A DNA stretch of 64,000 bases from contig NZ_JOFH01000029.1 of the NCBI RefSeq assembly GCF_000721235.1, positions 27,195-91,194 of the forward strand, read 5' to 3'. The first letter of the stretch is position 1; every line of letters starts with the position of its first letter. A program made the translations under genes and the position numbers. This document shows, piece after piece, positions 8,674 to 18,083 of this stretch. The stretch is from Streptomyces olivaceus (lineage in GTDB: Bacteria; Actinomycetota; Actinomycetes; Streptomycetales; Streptomycetaceae). The notes under the pieces were generated by a model. The model ran no database searches. It saw only the letters and a list, made by a program, of their open reading frames with translations, and was not told the origin of the DNA.

Positions 8674-10020
8674 GTGGCGTCGGCCGCGGCGGCGGGGACC
8701 TCACCGGGCCCCGCCGCCCCCAAGTCGCGCAGGAGCGTGACCGGCACCCGCAGGACCGTGGCGGCGCTGTTCCTGCTGCCCGCCCTGGTGCTGCTCGGCG
8801 CGCTCGTGGTCTACCCGATCGGGTACTCGCTGATCCGCAGCTTCTACGACCAGTCCGGCGACTCCTTCGCCGGATTCGACAACTACCGGGCGCTGTTCAC
8901 GGACGACGGCATCCGCACCGCCCTGAAGAACAACGTCCTCTGGGTGGTGTTCGCGCCGACGGTCGCCACCGCGCTCGGTCTGATCTTCGCGGTGCTGACC
9001 GAACGCATCCGCTGGGGCACGGCGTTCAAGCTGGTCGTCTTCATGCCGATGGCGATCTCGATGCTGGCGGCCGGCATCATCTTCCGCCTGGTGTACGACC
9101 AGGACCCGGACAAGGGGGTCGCCAACGCGGTGTGGGTCGGGGTGCACGACACGTTCGCCGAGTCGTCCGCGTTCCCGAAGGCGCACCCGGGCCGGGAGTC
9201 GCCGCTGGAGCCGGCCGGCGGGGGCGCGTTCATCACGAAGCAGCCGGTCGGCCTCGGGGTGCCGGTCGCCCTGCCCCTCGTGGGCGTCGCCCCCGACCAG
9301 ATGCCCGACTCCGCGGAGCGGGCGGCGCCCGCCGAGCCCGAGGACGGCAGGGTCACCGGCACCACCTGGCAGGACTTCACCCGCGGCAAGGGCTCCGGGA
9401 CGCCGGGCGGCGTCGACGCGACCGAGCTGGGCTATGCCGGGATGCGGATCGAGGCCGTCAAGGACGGCGAGGTCGTCGCGTCGGCGGAGGCGGCCGGCGA
9501 CGGCACGTTCACGCTGCCCGCCGAGGCGGACGGGGCGCTGCTCCGGCTGCCCGCCGCCAACTTCGAGGAGCCGTACAACGGGCTGAACTGGCTCGGTCCC
9601 TCCCTCGTCACCCCGGCGGTCATCGGGTCGTACGTATGGATGTGGGCGGGTTTCGCGATGGTGCTGATCGCGGCCGGTCTCGCCGGTGTGCCGCGGGAGC
9701 TGCTCGAGGCCGCCCGGGTCGACGGCGCCAACGAGTGGCAGGTCTTCAGACGGGTCACGGTGCCGCTGCTCGCCCCGGTCCTCGCGGTCGTGGTCGTCAC
9801 CCTGATGATCAACGTGCTGAAGGTCTTCGACCTGGTCTTCATCATCGCGCCCGGCTCCTCCCAGGACGACGCGAACGTGCTCGCCCTGGAGCTGTACCGC
9901 AAGGGCTTCGCCTCCGACCAGCCGGGCATCGCCAGCGCCATCGCGGTGTTCCTGCTGCTCCTGGTGATCCCGGTGATGTGGTTCAACATAAGGCGACTGC
10001 GGCGGGAGGTACGGCGATGA
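8674..10020 (+). CDS. Sugar ABC transporter permease with large extracytoplasmic insert
   Basis: MalF/UgpA-type inner-membrane permease, 448 residues, GTG start 4 bp after the binding-protein stop. It has N-terminal membrane helices, and the ABC-ATPase docking loop with the EAA motif (ELLEAARVDGANEWQVFRRVTVP) near residue 350. Usual permeases of this family are about 290-330 residues. The extra about 150 residues (roughly 150-300) lie between membrane segments and include a charged, Gly/Pro-rich stretch with a small beta-like module (MRIEAVKDGEVVASAEAAGDGTF as two short runs). This is analogous in position to the periplasmic loop of MalF but not evidently homologous. Its stop overlaps the next start (ATGA). 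Confidence 0.9.
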   Translation: MASAAAAGTSPGPAAPKSRRSVTGTRRTVAALFLLPALVLLGALVVYPIGYSLIRSFYDQSGDSFAGFDNYRALFTDDGIRTALKNNVLWVVFAPTVATALGLIFAVLTERIRWGTAFKLVVFMPMAISMLAAGIIFRLVYDQDPDKGVANAVWVGVHDTFAESSAFPKAHPGRESPLEPAGGGAFITKQPVGLGVPVALPLVGVAPDQMPDSAERAAPAEPEDGRVTGTTWQDFTRGKGSGTPGGVDATELGYAGMRIEAVKDGEVVASAEAAGDGTFTLPAEADGALLRLPAANFEEPYNGLNWLGPSLVTPAVIGSYVWMWAGFAMVLIAAGLAGVPRELLEAARVDGANEWQVFRRVTVPLLAPVLAVVVVTLMINVLKVFDLVFIIAPGSSQDDANVLALELYRKGFASDQPGIASAIAVFLLLLVIPVMWFNIRRLRREVRR

Positions 10021-10934
10021 CGGCTGACGGGGTTGCCCCGGCCACCACCGCTCCACCGGAGCGCGAGAGTTCCCCCAGGGCGAGGCAGTCGCTCGGCTCC
10101 CGTCTCGCCGAGGCCGCGAGCGGCGGCCTGGTCCGGGTGTTCCTGCTGGTCGTGGGCCTGTTCTGGCTGGTCCCGACGATCGGGCTGCTGCTGTCCTCGC
10201 TGCGCACGCCCCAGGACGTGGCGGCGAGCGGCTGGTGGGAGGTCTTCACCAAGCCGTCCCAGCTGACCTTCCGGAGCTATGAGGAACTGCTGAAGAACGG
10301 GGACATCACCTCGTCCCTCCTCAACACCGTGGCGATCACGGTCCCGGCGACCGTCCTGGTCGTGATCATCGGTGCGCTGGCCGGGTACGCCTTCGCGTGG
10401 ATGGACTTCCCGGGCCGCGACTGGTGGTTCCTGGCCGTGGTCGGTCTGCTCGTCGTCCCCGTGCAGGTCGCCCTGATCCCGATCGCCGAACTCTTCGGGA
10501 AGATCGGGCTGTTCGGTTCGGTCCTCGGCGTGATCCTGTTCCACGTCGGCTTCGGCCTGCCGTTCGCGGTGTTCCTGTTGCGGAACTTCTTCGCGGAGAT
10601 CCCCCGGGAGCTGCTGGAGGCGGCGCGGCTGGACGGCGCCGGCGAACTGCGGCTGTTCGCACGGGTGGTGATGCCGCTCGGCGGGCCCGCGATCGCGAGT
10701 CTGGGCATCTTCCAGTTCCTGTGGGTGTGGAACGACATGCTGGTCGCGCTGATCTTCTCGGACTCCGGGAGCCAGCCGATCACGGTCGCGCTGCAGACGC
10801 AGATGCGCCAGTTCGGCAACAACATCGACGTACTGGCGCCGGGAGCCTTCATCTCGATGGTGATCCCGCTGGCCGTGTTCTTCGCGTTCCAACGGCAGTT
10901 CGTCTCCGGTGTGATGGCGGGCGCCGTCAAGTAG
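10017..10934 (+). CDS. Sugar ABC transporter permease (MalG type)
   Basis: Second permease subunit, 305 residues with about six membrane helices; EAA loop at about residues 195-215 (ELLEAARLDGAGELRLFARVVMPL). Translationally coupled to the previous gene by an ATGA overlap. No ATPase gene follows. In Streptomyces many sugar importers share the separately encoded ATPase MsiK, which probably also energises this one (inference). A strong hairpin terminator follows 20 bp downstream. Confidence 0.92.
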   Translation: MTADGVAPATTAPPERESSPRARQSLGSRLAEAASGGLVRVFLLVVGLFWLVPTIGLLLSSLRTPQDVAASGWWEVFTKPSQLTFRSYEELLKNGDITSSLLNTVAITVPATVLVVIIGALAGYAFAWMDFPGRDWWFLAVVGLLVVPVQVALIPIAELFGKIGLFGSVLGVILFHVGFGLPFAVFLLRNFFAEIPRELLEAARLDGAGELRLFARVVMPLGGPAIASLGIFQFLWVWNDMLVALIFSDSGSQPITVALQTQMRQFGNNIDVLAPGAFISMVIPLAVFFAFQRQFVSGVMAGAVK

Positions 10935-10953
10935 ACGCCATGAAACCACTCTT

Positions 10954-10986
10954 GAGGGGGTGGGCCGGTCGCCGGCCCGCCCCCTC
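10954..10986 (+). terminator. Hairpin terminator after the ABC importer operon
   Basis: A 15-bp stem with a 3-nt loop (GAGGGGGTGGGCCGG / CCGGCCCGCCCCCTC, one G-U pair), 20 bp after the last permease stop. No T-run follows, as is common in Streptomyces. Confidence 0.8.
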
Positions 10987-10994
10987 CTCCGTAC

Positions 10995-11010
10995 GTGCAC
11001 GTACGTGCAC
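10995..11010. promoter_or_regulatory. Perfect 16-bp palindrome upstream of first TagF-like gene
   Basis: GTGCACGTACGTGCAC is a perfect palindrome and part of a GTACGTGCAC 10-mer repeated twice in tandem (10991-11010). It lies after the importer terminator and about 85 bp before the first wall-polymer gene, a plausible position for an operator. Binding protein unknown. Confidence 0.5.
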
Positions 11011-11093
11011 CGAATCCCCCCGAACGCCACGCGGAACGTAACCGAATCACTCCATTGGCCGTTGCCGGGCAGTAGGCCCGCGCCGACCGACCC

Positions 11094-13487
11094 ATGGATG
11101 TCCCCGTGCCCAGGTTCAGTGTCATCGTCCCCGCGTACCAGGTGCAGGCGTATCTGCACGCGTGCCTGGAGTCGGTGCTGTCCCAGTCGTACCCGGACCT
11201 CGAACTGATCGTGGTCGACGACCGCTCGCCGGACGCCTGCGGCGCGATCGCCGACGAGTTCGCCGCCCTCGACCCGCGCGTCCGCGTCGTACACCTCTCG
11301 CGGAACCGGGGCCTGGGGCCCGCCCGCAACGCCGGCCTGGAGCGGGCCCGCGGTGACTACCTGGTCTTCCTGGACGGCGACGACACCCTGGCCCCGCACG
11401 CGCTGCGCGCGGTGGCCGACCGGCTCAAGGAGACCGGGGAGCCGGACGTCCTGGTCTACGACTACGCCCGCTCGTACCGGACCGGCGAGACCGTCCGCAA
11501 CCGGGCCGCGGCGCACCTCACCGAGCAGGGCCCGGCACCGTTCCGGCTCGCGGACCGCCCGGGGCTGCTGAACCTGCTGATGGTGGCCTGGAACAAGGCG
11601 GTCCGGCGGGAGTTCGCCGAGCGCGCGGGCCTCGCCTTCCCGCCCGGCTACTACGAGGACACCCCGTGGACGTACCCGGTCCTGCTGTCCGCGCAGTCCG
11701 TCGCCACCCTGGACCGGGTCTGCGTCCACTACCGGCAGCGCCGCACCGGCAGCATCCTCGGCACGCCCAGCGAGCGGCACCTGGACGTCTTCGCGCAGTA
11801 CGACCGGGTCTTCGCGTTCCTCGACGCGCATCCGGAGCACGCCCGCTGGCGGCCGGTGCTGTACCGCCGGATGGCCGACCACCTGGCGACGGTGTTCACC
11901 CGGCCCGACCGCCTCCCGCGTCCGCTGCGCGCCGAGTTCCTGCGCCGGGCCCGCGCCCACTGCCGCCGCTACCGGGTGCCGGGCGCCCCGGCCCCGCTGG
12001 CCGTCCGGCTGCGCCACGTCCTGCTCCGGCTGGGCCTGCGCCGCACCTGGGCGGCGCTCAGGCTGGCGTCGGCGCTGCGCCGCCGGTCGGCCCGGGGCGC
12101 GGCGGTCCCCTTGCGTGCCGTGCGCCGGGCGGCCCTGCGCCTGCACTACCGCGTCCAGCGCCTGCTGCCGCTGCGCCCGGACCGCGCCGTCTTCGCGGTG
12201 GCGGGCGGCCGGGGGTACGGCTGCAACCCGGGCGCGCTGGAGGAGGCGTTCCGGCGCCTCGCGCCGCACGTGCGCACGGCGTGGGCCGCCGAGCGCGTCC
12301 ACCACCACACCGTCCCGCCCGCGACCCGCCGCCTGACCCCCGGCACGGCCGCCTACTGGACGGCCCTGGCCCGTTCCACGTACCTGGTGCACAACTCCGC
12401 CTTCGACGCGGGCCTGGTCAGGCGCCGGGGCCAGGTCCTGGTCCAGACGCAGGCCGGGACGCCCCTGGGCCGCATGGGCCTGGACCTCGTGGAGCGGCCG
12501 GCCGCCGCGGCCGGCGCCGACCTCGGGCGGCTGCTGCGCGAGACCGGCCGCTGGGACTACGTGGTCTGCGCCAACCGCCACTCCGCCCTCACCTGGGAAC
12601 GCGTCCACCCCGGCGGCTGGACCGCCCTCGAGTACGGGCAGCCCCGCACCGACGTCTTCCAGCGGGCGAGGCCCGAGGACGTGGCCCGGCTGCGCGAGAC
12701 CCTCGGCATCCCCAGGGGCACCGTCGCCGTCCTGTACGCGCCCGTGCACCGCGACTACCGGCGCACCCAGCGTGCCGTCCTGGACCTGGAGCGCCTCGTG
12801 CGCCGCCTCGGACCGCGCTTCACGGTGCTGGCGCTCGGCCTCCCCGGCGGCGGCGCCCCGCCCTCCGTCCGCGGGGACCGGCTCGACGCGGCCGGGGACC
12901 CGCTGCTCGGCGCCGGGGGCCGGCCCGCGGCGGACGCGGACCCGCTCTCCGGGGCCGGAATCCGCGTCACCCCGGCCGGGGGCCGGGTCGTCGACGTGGG
13001 CGGCCATCCGCACGTGGAGTCGCTCTGCCTGGCCTCGGACGTCCTGGTCACCGACTACTCCCCGCTGATGTTCGACTACGCGGGCCTGGACCGGCCGATC
13101 GTGCTGCACGCCGCCGAGCCGGAGGCGTACGAGGAGGCCCGCGGAACCTATGTCGACCTGGGCTCCTTCCCGCCGGGTCCGGTCGCCCGGGACGAGGACG
13201 AGCTGATCGGCGTCTTCGCCGGCGGCGACTGGCAGGGCGCCCGGTCGGCCCGGCTGCGGGCCGCCTTCCGGGAGCGCTTCTGCCCGTACGACGACGGGCG
13301 CGCCGCCGAGCGCGTCGTACGCCGCGTGGTGCTCGGCCAGACGCAACTGCCCCCGGTCGTACCGCTCGACGCACGCCGCCCGCCCGCCGCGGCCGTCGCC
13401 CGCTCCCCGCTGACGACGGTGCCCCGGTCCGGTGCCCCCGTACCTTCGGCGACGGCCTCTGACCGCTGCCCGTCCACCGGGAGTTAG
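11094..13487 (+). CDS. Bifunctional GT2 / TagF-like polymerase (copy 1, catalytic His missing)
   Basis: A 797-residue fusion. Residues about 9-250 are a GT-A family 2 glycosyltransferase (FSVIVPAYQVQAYL, VVDDRSPD, and FLDGDD as DxD motif). Residues about 430-770 are a CDP-glycerol glycerophosphotransferase-type domain (teichoic-acid polymerase family) with VLYAPVHRDY and LVTDYSPLMFDYAGLDRPI. The motif that reads HGTPLK in active relatives is AGTPLG here, and the later RxH motif is replaced by a Gly/Pro stretch, so the polymerase half may be inactive or altered. Start: ATG 11094, or GTG 11106, which would give the MPRFS start of the two paralogues downstream. Probable role: wall glycopolymer synthesis at the cytoplasmic face. 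Confidence 0.85.
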   Translation: MDVPVPRFSVIVPAYQVQAYLHACLESVLSQSYPDLELIVVDDRSPDACGAIADEFAALDPRVRVVHLSRNRGLGPARNAGLERARGDYLVFLDGDDTLAPHALRAVADRLKETGEPDVLVYDYARSYRTGETVRNRAAAHLTEQGPAPFRLADRPGLLNLLMVAWNKAVRREFAERAGLAFPPGYYEDTPWTYPVLLSAQSVATLDRVCVHYRQRRTGSILGTPSERHLDVFAQYDRVFAFLDAHPEHARWRPVLYRRMADHLATVFTRPDRLPRPLRAEFLRRARAHCRRYRVPGAPAPLAVRLRHVLLRLGLRRTWAALRLASALRRRSARGAAVPLRAVRRAALRLHYRVQRLLPLRPDRAVFAVAGGRGYGCNPGALEEAFRRLAPHVRTAWAAERVHHHTVPPATRRLTPGTAAYWTALARSTYLVHNSAFDAGLVRRRGQVLVQTQAGTPLGRMGLDLVERPAAAAGADLGRLLRETGRWDYVVCANRHSALTWERVHPGGWTALEYGQPRTDVFQRARPEDVARLRETLGIPRGTVAVLYAPVHRDYRRTQRAVLDLERLVRRLGPRFTVLALGLPGGGAPPSVRGDRLDAAGDPLLGAGGRPAADADPLSGAGIRVTPAGGRVVDVGGHPHVESLCLASDVLVTDYSPLMFDYAGLDRPIVLHAAEPEAYEEARGTYVDLGSFPPGPVARDEDELIGVFAGGDWQGARSARLRAAFRERFCPYDDGRAAERVVRRVVLGQTQLPPVVPLDARRPPAAAVARSPLTTVPRSGAPVPSATASDRCPSTGS

Positions 13488-13566
13488 CATGCCTGACAAC
13501 TCATCGCGGCCCACTCCGGCCCGGCCGTCCACCGTGCGGCCGGCGGGGCGTCCGGGCCGTCGCCAG

Positions 13567-13593
13567 GGCCCGGCGGGGGGCTCCCGTCGGGCC
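13567..13593 (+). terminator. Hairpin between TagF-like copies 1 and 2
   Basis: An 11-bp stem with one mismatch and a 5-nt loop (GGCCCGGCGGG / CCCGTCGGGCC), just before the second TagF-like gene. It may attenuate or end read-through from copy 1. Confidence 0.45.
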
Positions 13594-13616
13594 AGGACAA
13601 CGAGAGAAAGAGCAGT

Positions 13617-15824
13617 ATGCCCCGCTTCAGTGTCATCGTCCCGTCCCATGGGGTCGCGGGGCGGCTCTCCCGGGCGCTGGACTCGATCCTCGCCCAGTCC
13701 TTCGGCGACTTCGAGCTGATCCCGGTCTGCGACGCCCCGGAGTCCACCGCGGCGGACGTCGCCCGGGAGCGCGCCGGGCGGGACCCGAGGGTGTCGCCCG
13801 TGTACTCCCCGCCGTCGGCCGGGCTGGCCGGGGCGCGCAACGCGGGCATGGCGGCGGCGACCGGCGCCTACCTGCTGTTCCTGGACGGCGACGACGTGCT
13901 CGTGCCGGGCGCGCTGACGGCCCTGGACGCCCGGCTGACGGACACCGGCGGCGTCGACGTCCTGTACTTCGAGTACGAGCGGATGCCCTGGTGGGAGGGC
14001 GAGGCGACCAACCCGGCCGCTCCGCTGCTGGCCAAGGCCCCGAAGGGCGCCTTCACCCCCGACCGCGCCCCCGCGCTGACCGGCGTGCAGCTGCCCGCGT
14101 GGAGCGCGGTGCACCGCCGTGCCTTCCTCGCCGAGCGGGACCTGGTCTTCCCCGACGGGCACTTCACGGACGTCGGCTTCGGCGCCCGGGTCGCGGCCCG
14201 CGCGGAGCGCGTCGCGGTGCTGCGCTCCGTCGTCGTACGGCACATGGCGCGGCGGCAGGGCAACCGGCTGAACCTGCCGGGCGCGCACCACGCGGAGCTG
14301 CTCGACCAGACCGAGCTGGCGCTCGCGGACGCCGCCGGGCTGGGGCTGCCGGCCGAGCGCCGCGGACCGCTGTTCGAGCAGCTGTTCGCCGCGGTCCTGA
14401 AGACGGCCACCGACCCGCGACGGCTCACCCGCGGGCAGCGCCGCGCCTTCTTCCGCCGGGCCAGCCGCCTCTACCGGCAGTACCGCCCCGCCGGTTTCCG
14501 GCCGCCGGGCGGGCGCGTCGGCGTGCAGTACCGGCTGCTGGCGTCCGGGTCCTACGCCGGTTTCCGCACCCTGCGCGCCGCCAACCGGGCCGCGGGCGGT
14601 GCCGTGGCCCGCGTGCCGCGCCCGCGGGGGCTGCGCACCCGCCTGCAGTACCGCCGCGAGCTGCGCCGCCCGCTGGACCCGAACCTCGTCGTGTACTGCG
14701 CCTACTGGGGCCGCGGGTACGCCTGCAACCCGGCCGCGGTCCACGCCAAGGCCCGCGAGCTGGCCCCGCACCTGAAGTCGGTGTTCCTCGTCGAGCGCGA
14801 CCAGGCGCACACCGTGCCGGGGGACGTCGACCACGCCGTCATCGGCAGCCGGCGCTACTGGGAGGTGCTGGCCCGCGCCACGTACCTGGTGAACAACGCG
14901 AACTTCGCCGAGGGCGTCGTCAAGCGCCCCGGCAGCGTGCACCTGCAGACGCAGCACGGCACGCCGCTGAAGACGATGGGCGTCGACCAGTCGACGTACC
15001 CGGTGGTGGCGGCGGCCAGCGGCAGCTTCACCAAGCTGCTCGGCCGGGTGGACCGCTGGGACTACAACCTCTCCTCCAACCGCCACTCCACCCGCGCCTG
15101 GGAACGCGCCTACCCGGGCGGTTACGAGCACCTGGAGTACGGCTATCCGCGCAACGACGTCTACCACACGGCCACGGCCGAGGACGTCGCCCGCGTCCGG
15201 CGCGAGCTGGGCGTCCCGGAGGGCAAGACGGCGGTGCTGTACGCGCCCACGCACCGGGACTACGAGAGCGGCTTCGGCGCGGGCGCCCTGGACCTGGAGG
15301 CGTTCTGCGAGGCGGCCGGCGAGGACGTGGTGGTGCTGCTGCGCGCCCACTACTTCTACGACCGGGGCGGGAAGCGGGAGCGCACCGGCCGGATCATCGA
15401 CGTGACCGCGCACCGCTCCTCGGAGGACGTGTGCCTGGCCGCCGACGCGCTGATCACGGACTACTCGTCGATCATGTTCGACTACGCCAACCTGGACCGG
15501 CCCATCGTCGTGTACGCCGACGACTGGGACGTCTACCGGGAGACCCGCGGCGTCTACTTCGACCTGATGGCGGCGCCGCCGGGACCGGTGGCGCGCACCC
15601 CGGAGGAACTGACCCGGGTCTTCGCCGAGGGCACGTACGCGGACGCGGAGTCGACCGCGCTGCGGGCGGCCTTCCGGGAACGTTTCTGCGAGTTCGACGA
15701 CGGCCGGGCCGCCGAGCGCGTCGTGCGCCGGGTGCTGCTCGGCGAGCCGCCCGAGTCGCTGCCGCCCGTGGTCCCGCTCGCGGAGCGCGTCCCCGCCCCC
15801 GCCGCCACCCTCGTCAGGAGCTGA
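13617..15824 (+). CDS. Bifunctional GT2 / TagF-like polymerase (copy 2)
   Basis: A 735-residue fusion of an N-terminal GT2 domain (FSVIVPSHGVAGRL, FLDGDD) and a C-terminal CDP-glycerol glycerophosphotransferase-type domain at about 370-700. This copy keeps the complete motif set: HLQTQHGTPLK, YGYPRNDVY, VLYAPTHRDY, LLRAHYFY and ITDYSSIMFDYANLDRPI. It is therefore the best candidate for an active polymerase in the trio. ATG start with a purine-rich GAGAAAGAGC leader. The product is presumably a phosphodiester-linked wall polymer; the nature of its repeat unit cannot be told from sequence. Confidence 0.88.
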   Translation: MPRFSVIVPSHGVAGRLSRALDSILAQSFGDFELIPVCDAPESTAADVARERAGRDPRVSPVYSPPSAGLAGARNAGMAAATGAYLLFLDGDDVLVPGALTALDARLTDTGGVDVLYFEYERMPWWEGEATNPAAPLLAKAPKGAFTPDRAPALTGVQLPAWSAVHRRAFLAERDLVFPDGHFTDVGFGARVAARAERVAVLRSVVVRHMARRQGNRLNLPGAHHAELLDQTELALADAAGLGLPAERRGPLFEQLFAAVLKTATDPRRLTRGQRRAFFRRASRLYRQYRPAGFRPPGGRVGVQYRLLASGSYAGFRTLRAANRAAGGAVARVPRPRGLRTRLQYRRELRRPLDPNLVVYCAYWGRGYACNPAAVHAKARELAPHLKSVFLVERDQAHTVPGDVDHAVIGSRRYWEVLARATYLVNNANFAEGVVKRPGSVHLQTQHGTPLKTMGVDQSTYPVVAAASGSFTKLLGRVDRWDYNLSSNRHSTRAWERAYPGGYEHLEYGYPRNDVYHTATAEDVARVRRELGVPEGKTAVLYAPTHRDYESGFGAGALDLEAFCEAAGEDVVVLLRAHYFYDRGGKRERTGRIIDVTAHRSSEDVCLAADALITDYSSIMFDYANLDRPIVVYADDWDVYRETRGVYFDLMAAPPGPVARTPEELTRVFAEGTYADAESTALRAAFRERFCEFDDGRAAERVVRRVLLGEPPESLPPVVPLAERVPAPAATLVRS

Positions 15825-15830
15825 CCCGCC

Positions 15831-18056
15831 GTGCCCCGCTTCAGCATCATCCTCCCCTGCTTCAAGGTGCAGGGCTTCCTCGGCGAGTGCCTCGACTCGG
15901 TCCTCGGCCAGTCCTTCCGGGACATCGAGGTCATCGCCGTGGACGACTGCTCGCCGGACGGCTCCGGCGCGATCCTCGACGAGTACGCCGCCCGCGACGA
16001 CCGGGTGCGCGTGCTGCACCTGGAGGAGAACGCCGGCCTCGGCCGCGCCCGCAACGCGGGCATGCCGCACGCCACCGGCGACTACCTCTTCTTCCTCGAC
16101 AGCGACGACACCCTCACCCCGGGCGCCCTCGCCGCCATGGCCGACCGGCTCGCGGAGGCGGAGGACCCGGACGTGCTGGTCTTCGACTACGCGCGCACCT
16201 ACTGGTGGGGCGGCACCCGGCGCAACGCCCTGGCCCGCGTGCTGGCCGAGGCGGGCGACGGCACCTTCACGTCCGCCGAGTACCCGGAGATCCTCGACCT
16301 GCTGATGGTGGTGTGGAACAAGGTCTACCGGCGCGACTTCGTCGAGCGGGAGGGCTTCACCTTCCCGCCGGGCTACTACGAGGACACGCCCTGGACCTTC
16401 CCGGTCATGTTCAGCGCCGAGCGCGTCGCCACGCTGGCGCGGATCTGCCTGAACTACCGCCAGCGCCGCCAGGGCAACATCCTGTCCACCACCAGCCGCA
16501 AGCACTTCGACGTCCACGCGCAGTACGAGCGGGTCTTCGCGTTCCTGGACTCCCACCCGGACCTGGCCCGCTGGCGGCCCTTCCTGCACGCCAAGATGGG
16601 CGAGCACTGCCTGGACATCCTCTCCAAGCCGGACCGGCTGCCGCCGTCCGACAAGGAGGAGTTCTTCCGCCGTACCGCCGAGATGTTCCGCGCCTACCGG
16701 CCCGAGGGCGCCGAGACCCCGGCCGAGCTGCGCGTCCTGGAGCACGGCTACGGCGCCTACCGGCTGCGGCGGCGCTCGGGGCAGGCGTCCCGGGAGGTGC
16801 AGCGCCGCGGGAAGCAGGTGCGCGGGGCGGCCGGCACGCGGCTGCGCCGGGTGCGGACCGCGGTGAACACGCGCCGCCCGCTGGACCCGGACCTCGCGGT
16901 GTACTCGGCGTTCTCGCACCGGGGCGTGCTGGGCGACCCGGCCGCGATTTACCGCAAGGCCGCCGAGATCGCCCCGGGGCTGCGCGGCGTGTGGGTGGTG
17001 CGCGACGAGGAGACCGCGGCGCTGCTGCCGCCGGGCACCGAGCACGTGCTCCTGAACAGCCCGGAGTACCGCCGGGTGACGGAGCGGGCCACGTACTTCG
17101 TCAACAACGTCAACTGGCCCGGCGCCGTGGCCAAGCGCGAGGGCAGCGTCCACATCCACACCCACCAGGGCACCCCGCTCAAGTACATGGGCGCCGACCT
17201 CCTCGACCGCCGCGGCGCCCGGCAGAACCTGGACGTGCCGGGCATGCTGCGCCGCGCCGACCGCTGGGACCACAGCCTGGTCGCGGGCCGGTACGCGGAG
17301 CGGGTGTGGGAGCGGGCGTACCCCTGCCACTTCGCGTCCGCACGCACCGGCAGCCCGCGCAACGACGTGCTGGTGAACGCGGGCCCCGACGACGGCCGCC
17401 CGGTCCGCGCACGGCTCGGGATCCCCGAGGGCGACACCGTCGTGCTGTACGCGCCGACCCGCCGCGACTACCGCAGGGACGGGCTGGTCGAGCGGATCGA
17501 CCTGGCCCGGCTCGCCGCCGGGCTGGGCGAGGGCCACACGCTGGTGGTCCGCATGCACCCGTCCCTCGCCGGCGGCCCGGTGCGCGGGCTCGGCCTGTCG
17601 GAGCTGCACCGGCGGGGCGTGGTGGTCGACGCGACGGAGGAGCCGGACGTGGCGGACCTGATGCTCGCCTCCGACGTGCTGGTCACCGACTACTCCGCCC
17701 TGATGTTCGACTACGTCCTCCTGGACCGGCCGGTCGTCCTGCACGCCGACGACTGGGACACCTACACGGCGAGCCGCGGCGCCTACTTCGACGTCACCCG
17801 GGAAGCACCCGGCCACGTCACGCGCACCCAGGGGGAGCTGGCGTCGCTGCTGGCCTCCGGCACGCACCGGGACGAGGAGTCGGCCCGGCTGCGGGCGGCG
17901 TTCCGGGAACGTTTCTGCGAGTACGAGGACGGCCGGGCCGCCGAGCGCGTCGTGCGGACGCTGATGCTGGGCGAGCCGATGCCCGAGCCGGAGCCCTCCG
18001 GCGTCCCCGGGGCGCGCGCGGTCACCACCGGGCAGGACCTGCTCTCGGCGACGTAG
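15831..18056 (+). CDS. Bifunctional GT2 / TagF-like polymerase (copy 3)
   Basis: A 741-residue fusion, GTG start with AGGAG 7 bp upstream (the RBS lies in the end of copy 2; 6-bp gap, so translationally linked). GT2 domain: FSIILPCFKVQGFLGE, VDDCSPDGSG, FLDSDDTL. C-terminal polymerase-type domain with HIHTHQGTPLK (the HGTPLK His is Gln, with His one residue earlier), VLYAPTRRDY, VVRMHPS (canonical RxHP) and VTDYSALMFDYVLLDRP. Its GT2 half most resembles copy 1 (both contain LLMVVWNK/LLMVAWNK and FPPGYYEDTPW). It ends the tandem trio before a strong hairpin. Confidence 0.87.
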   Translation: MPRFSIILPCFKVQGFLGECLDSVLGQSFRDIEVIAVDDCSPDGSGAILDEYAARDDRVRVLHLEENAGLGRARNAGMPHATGDYLFFLDSDDTLTPGALAAMADRLAEAEDPDVLVFDYARTYWWGGTRRNALARVLAEAGDGTFTSAEYPEILDLLMVVWNKVYRRDFVEREGFTFPPGYYEDTPWTFPVMFSAERVATLARICLNYRQRRQGNILSTTSRKHFDVHAQYERVFAFLDSHPDLARWRPFLHAKMGEHCLDILSKPDRLPPSDKEEFFRRTAEMFRAYRPEGAETPAELRVLEHGYGAYRLRRRSGQASREVQRRGKQVRGAAGTRLRRVRTAVNTRRPLDPDLAVYSAFSHRGVLGDPAAIYRKAAEIAPGLRGVWVVRDEETAALLPPGTEHVLLNSPEYRRVTERATYFVNNVNWPGAVAKREGSVHIHTHQGTPLKYMGADLLDRRGARQNLDVPGMLRRADRWDHSLVAGRYAERVWERAYPCHFASARTGSPRNDVLVNAGPDDGRPVRARLGIPEGDTVVLYAPTRRDYRRDGLVERIDLARLAAGLGEGHTLVVRMHPSLAGGPVRGLGLSELHRRGVVVDATEEPDVADLMLASDVLVTDYSALMFDYVLLDRPVVLHADDWDTYTASRGAYFDVTREAPGHVTRTQGELASLLASGTHRDEESARLRAAFRERFCEYEDGRAAERVVRTLMLGEPMPEPEPSGVPGARAVTTGQDLLSAT

Positions 18057-18083
18057 GACTGCCGGGGACTGCCGAAGACTGCC

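Noticed and set aside
9432..17867. A 2811-residue minus-strand open frame
   Set aside because: Opposite strand of the permease and TagF genes; an effect of high GC content, which makes stop codons scarce in that frame.
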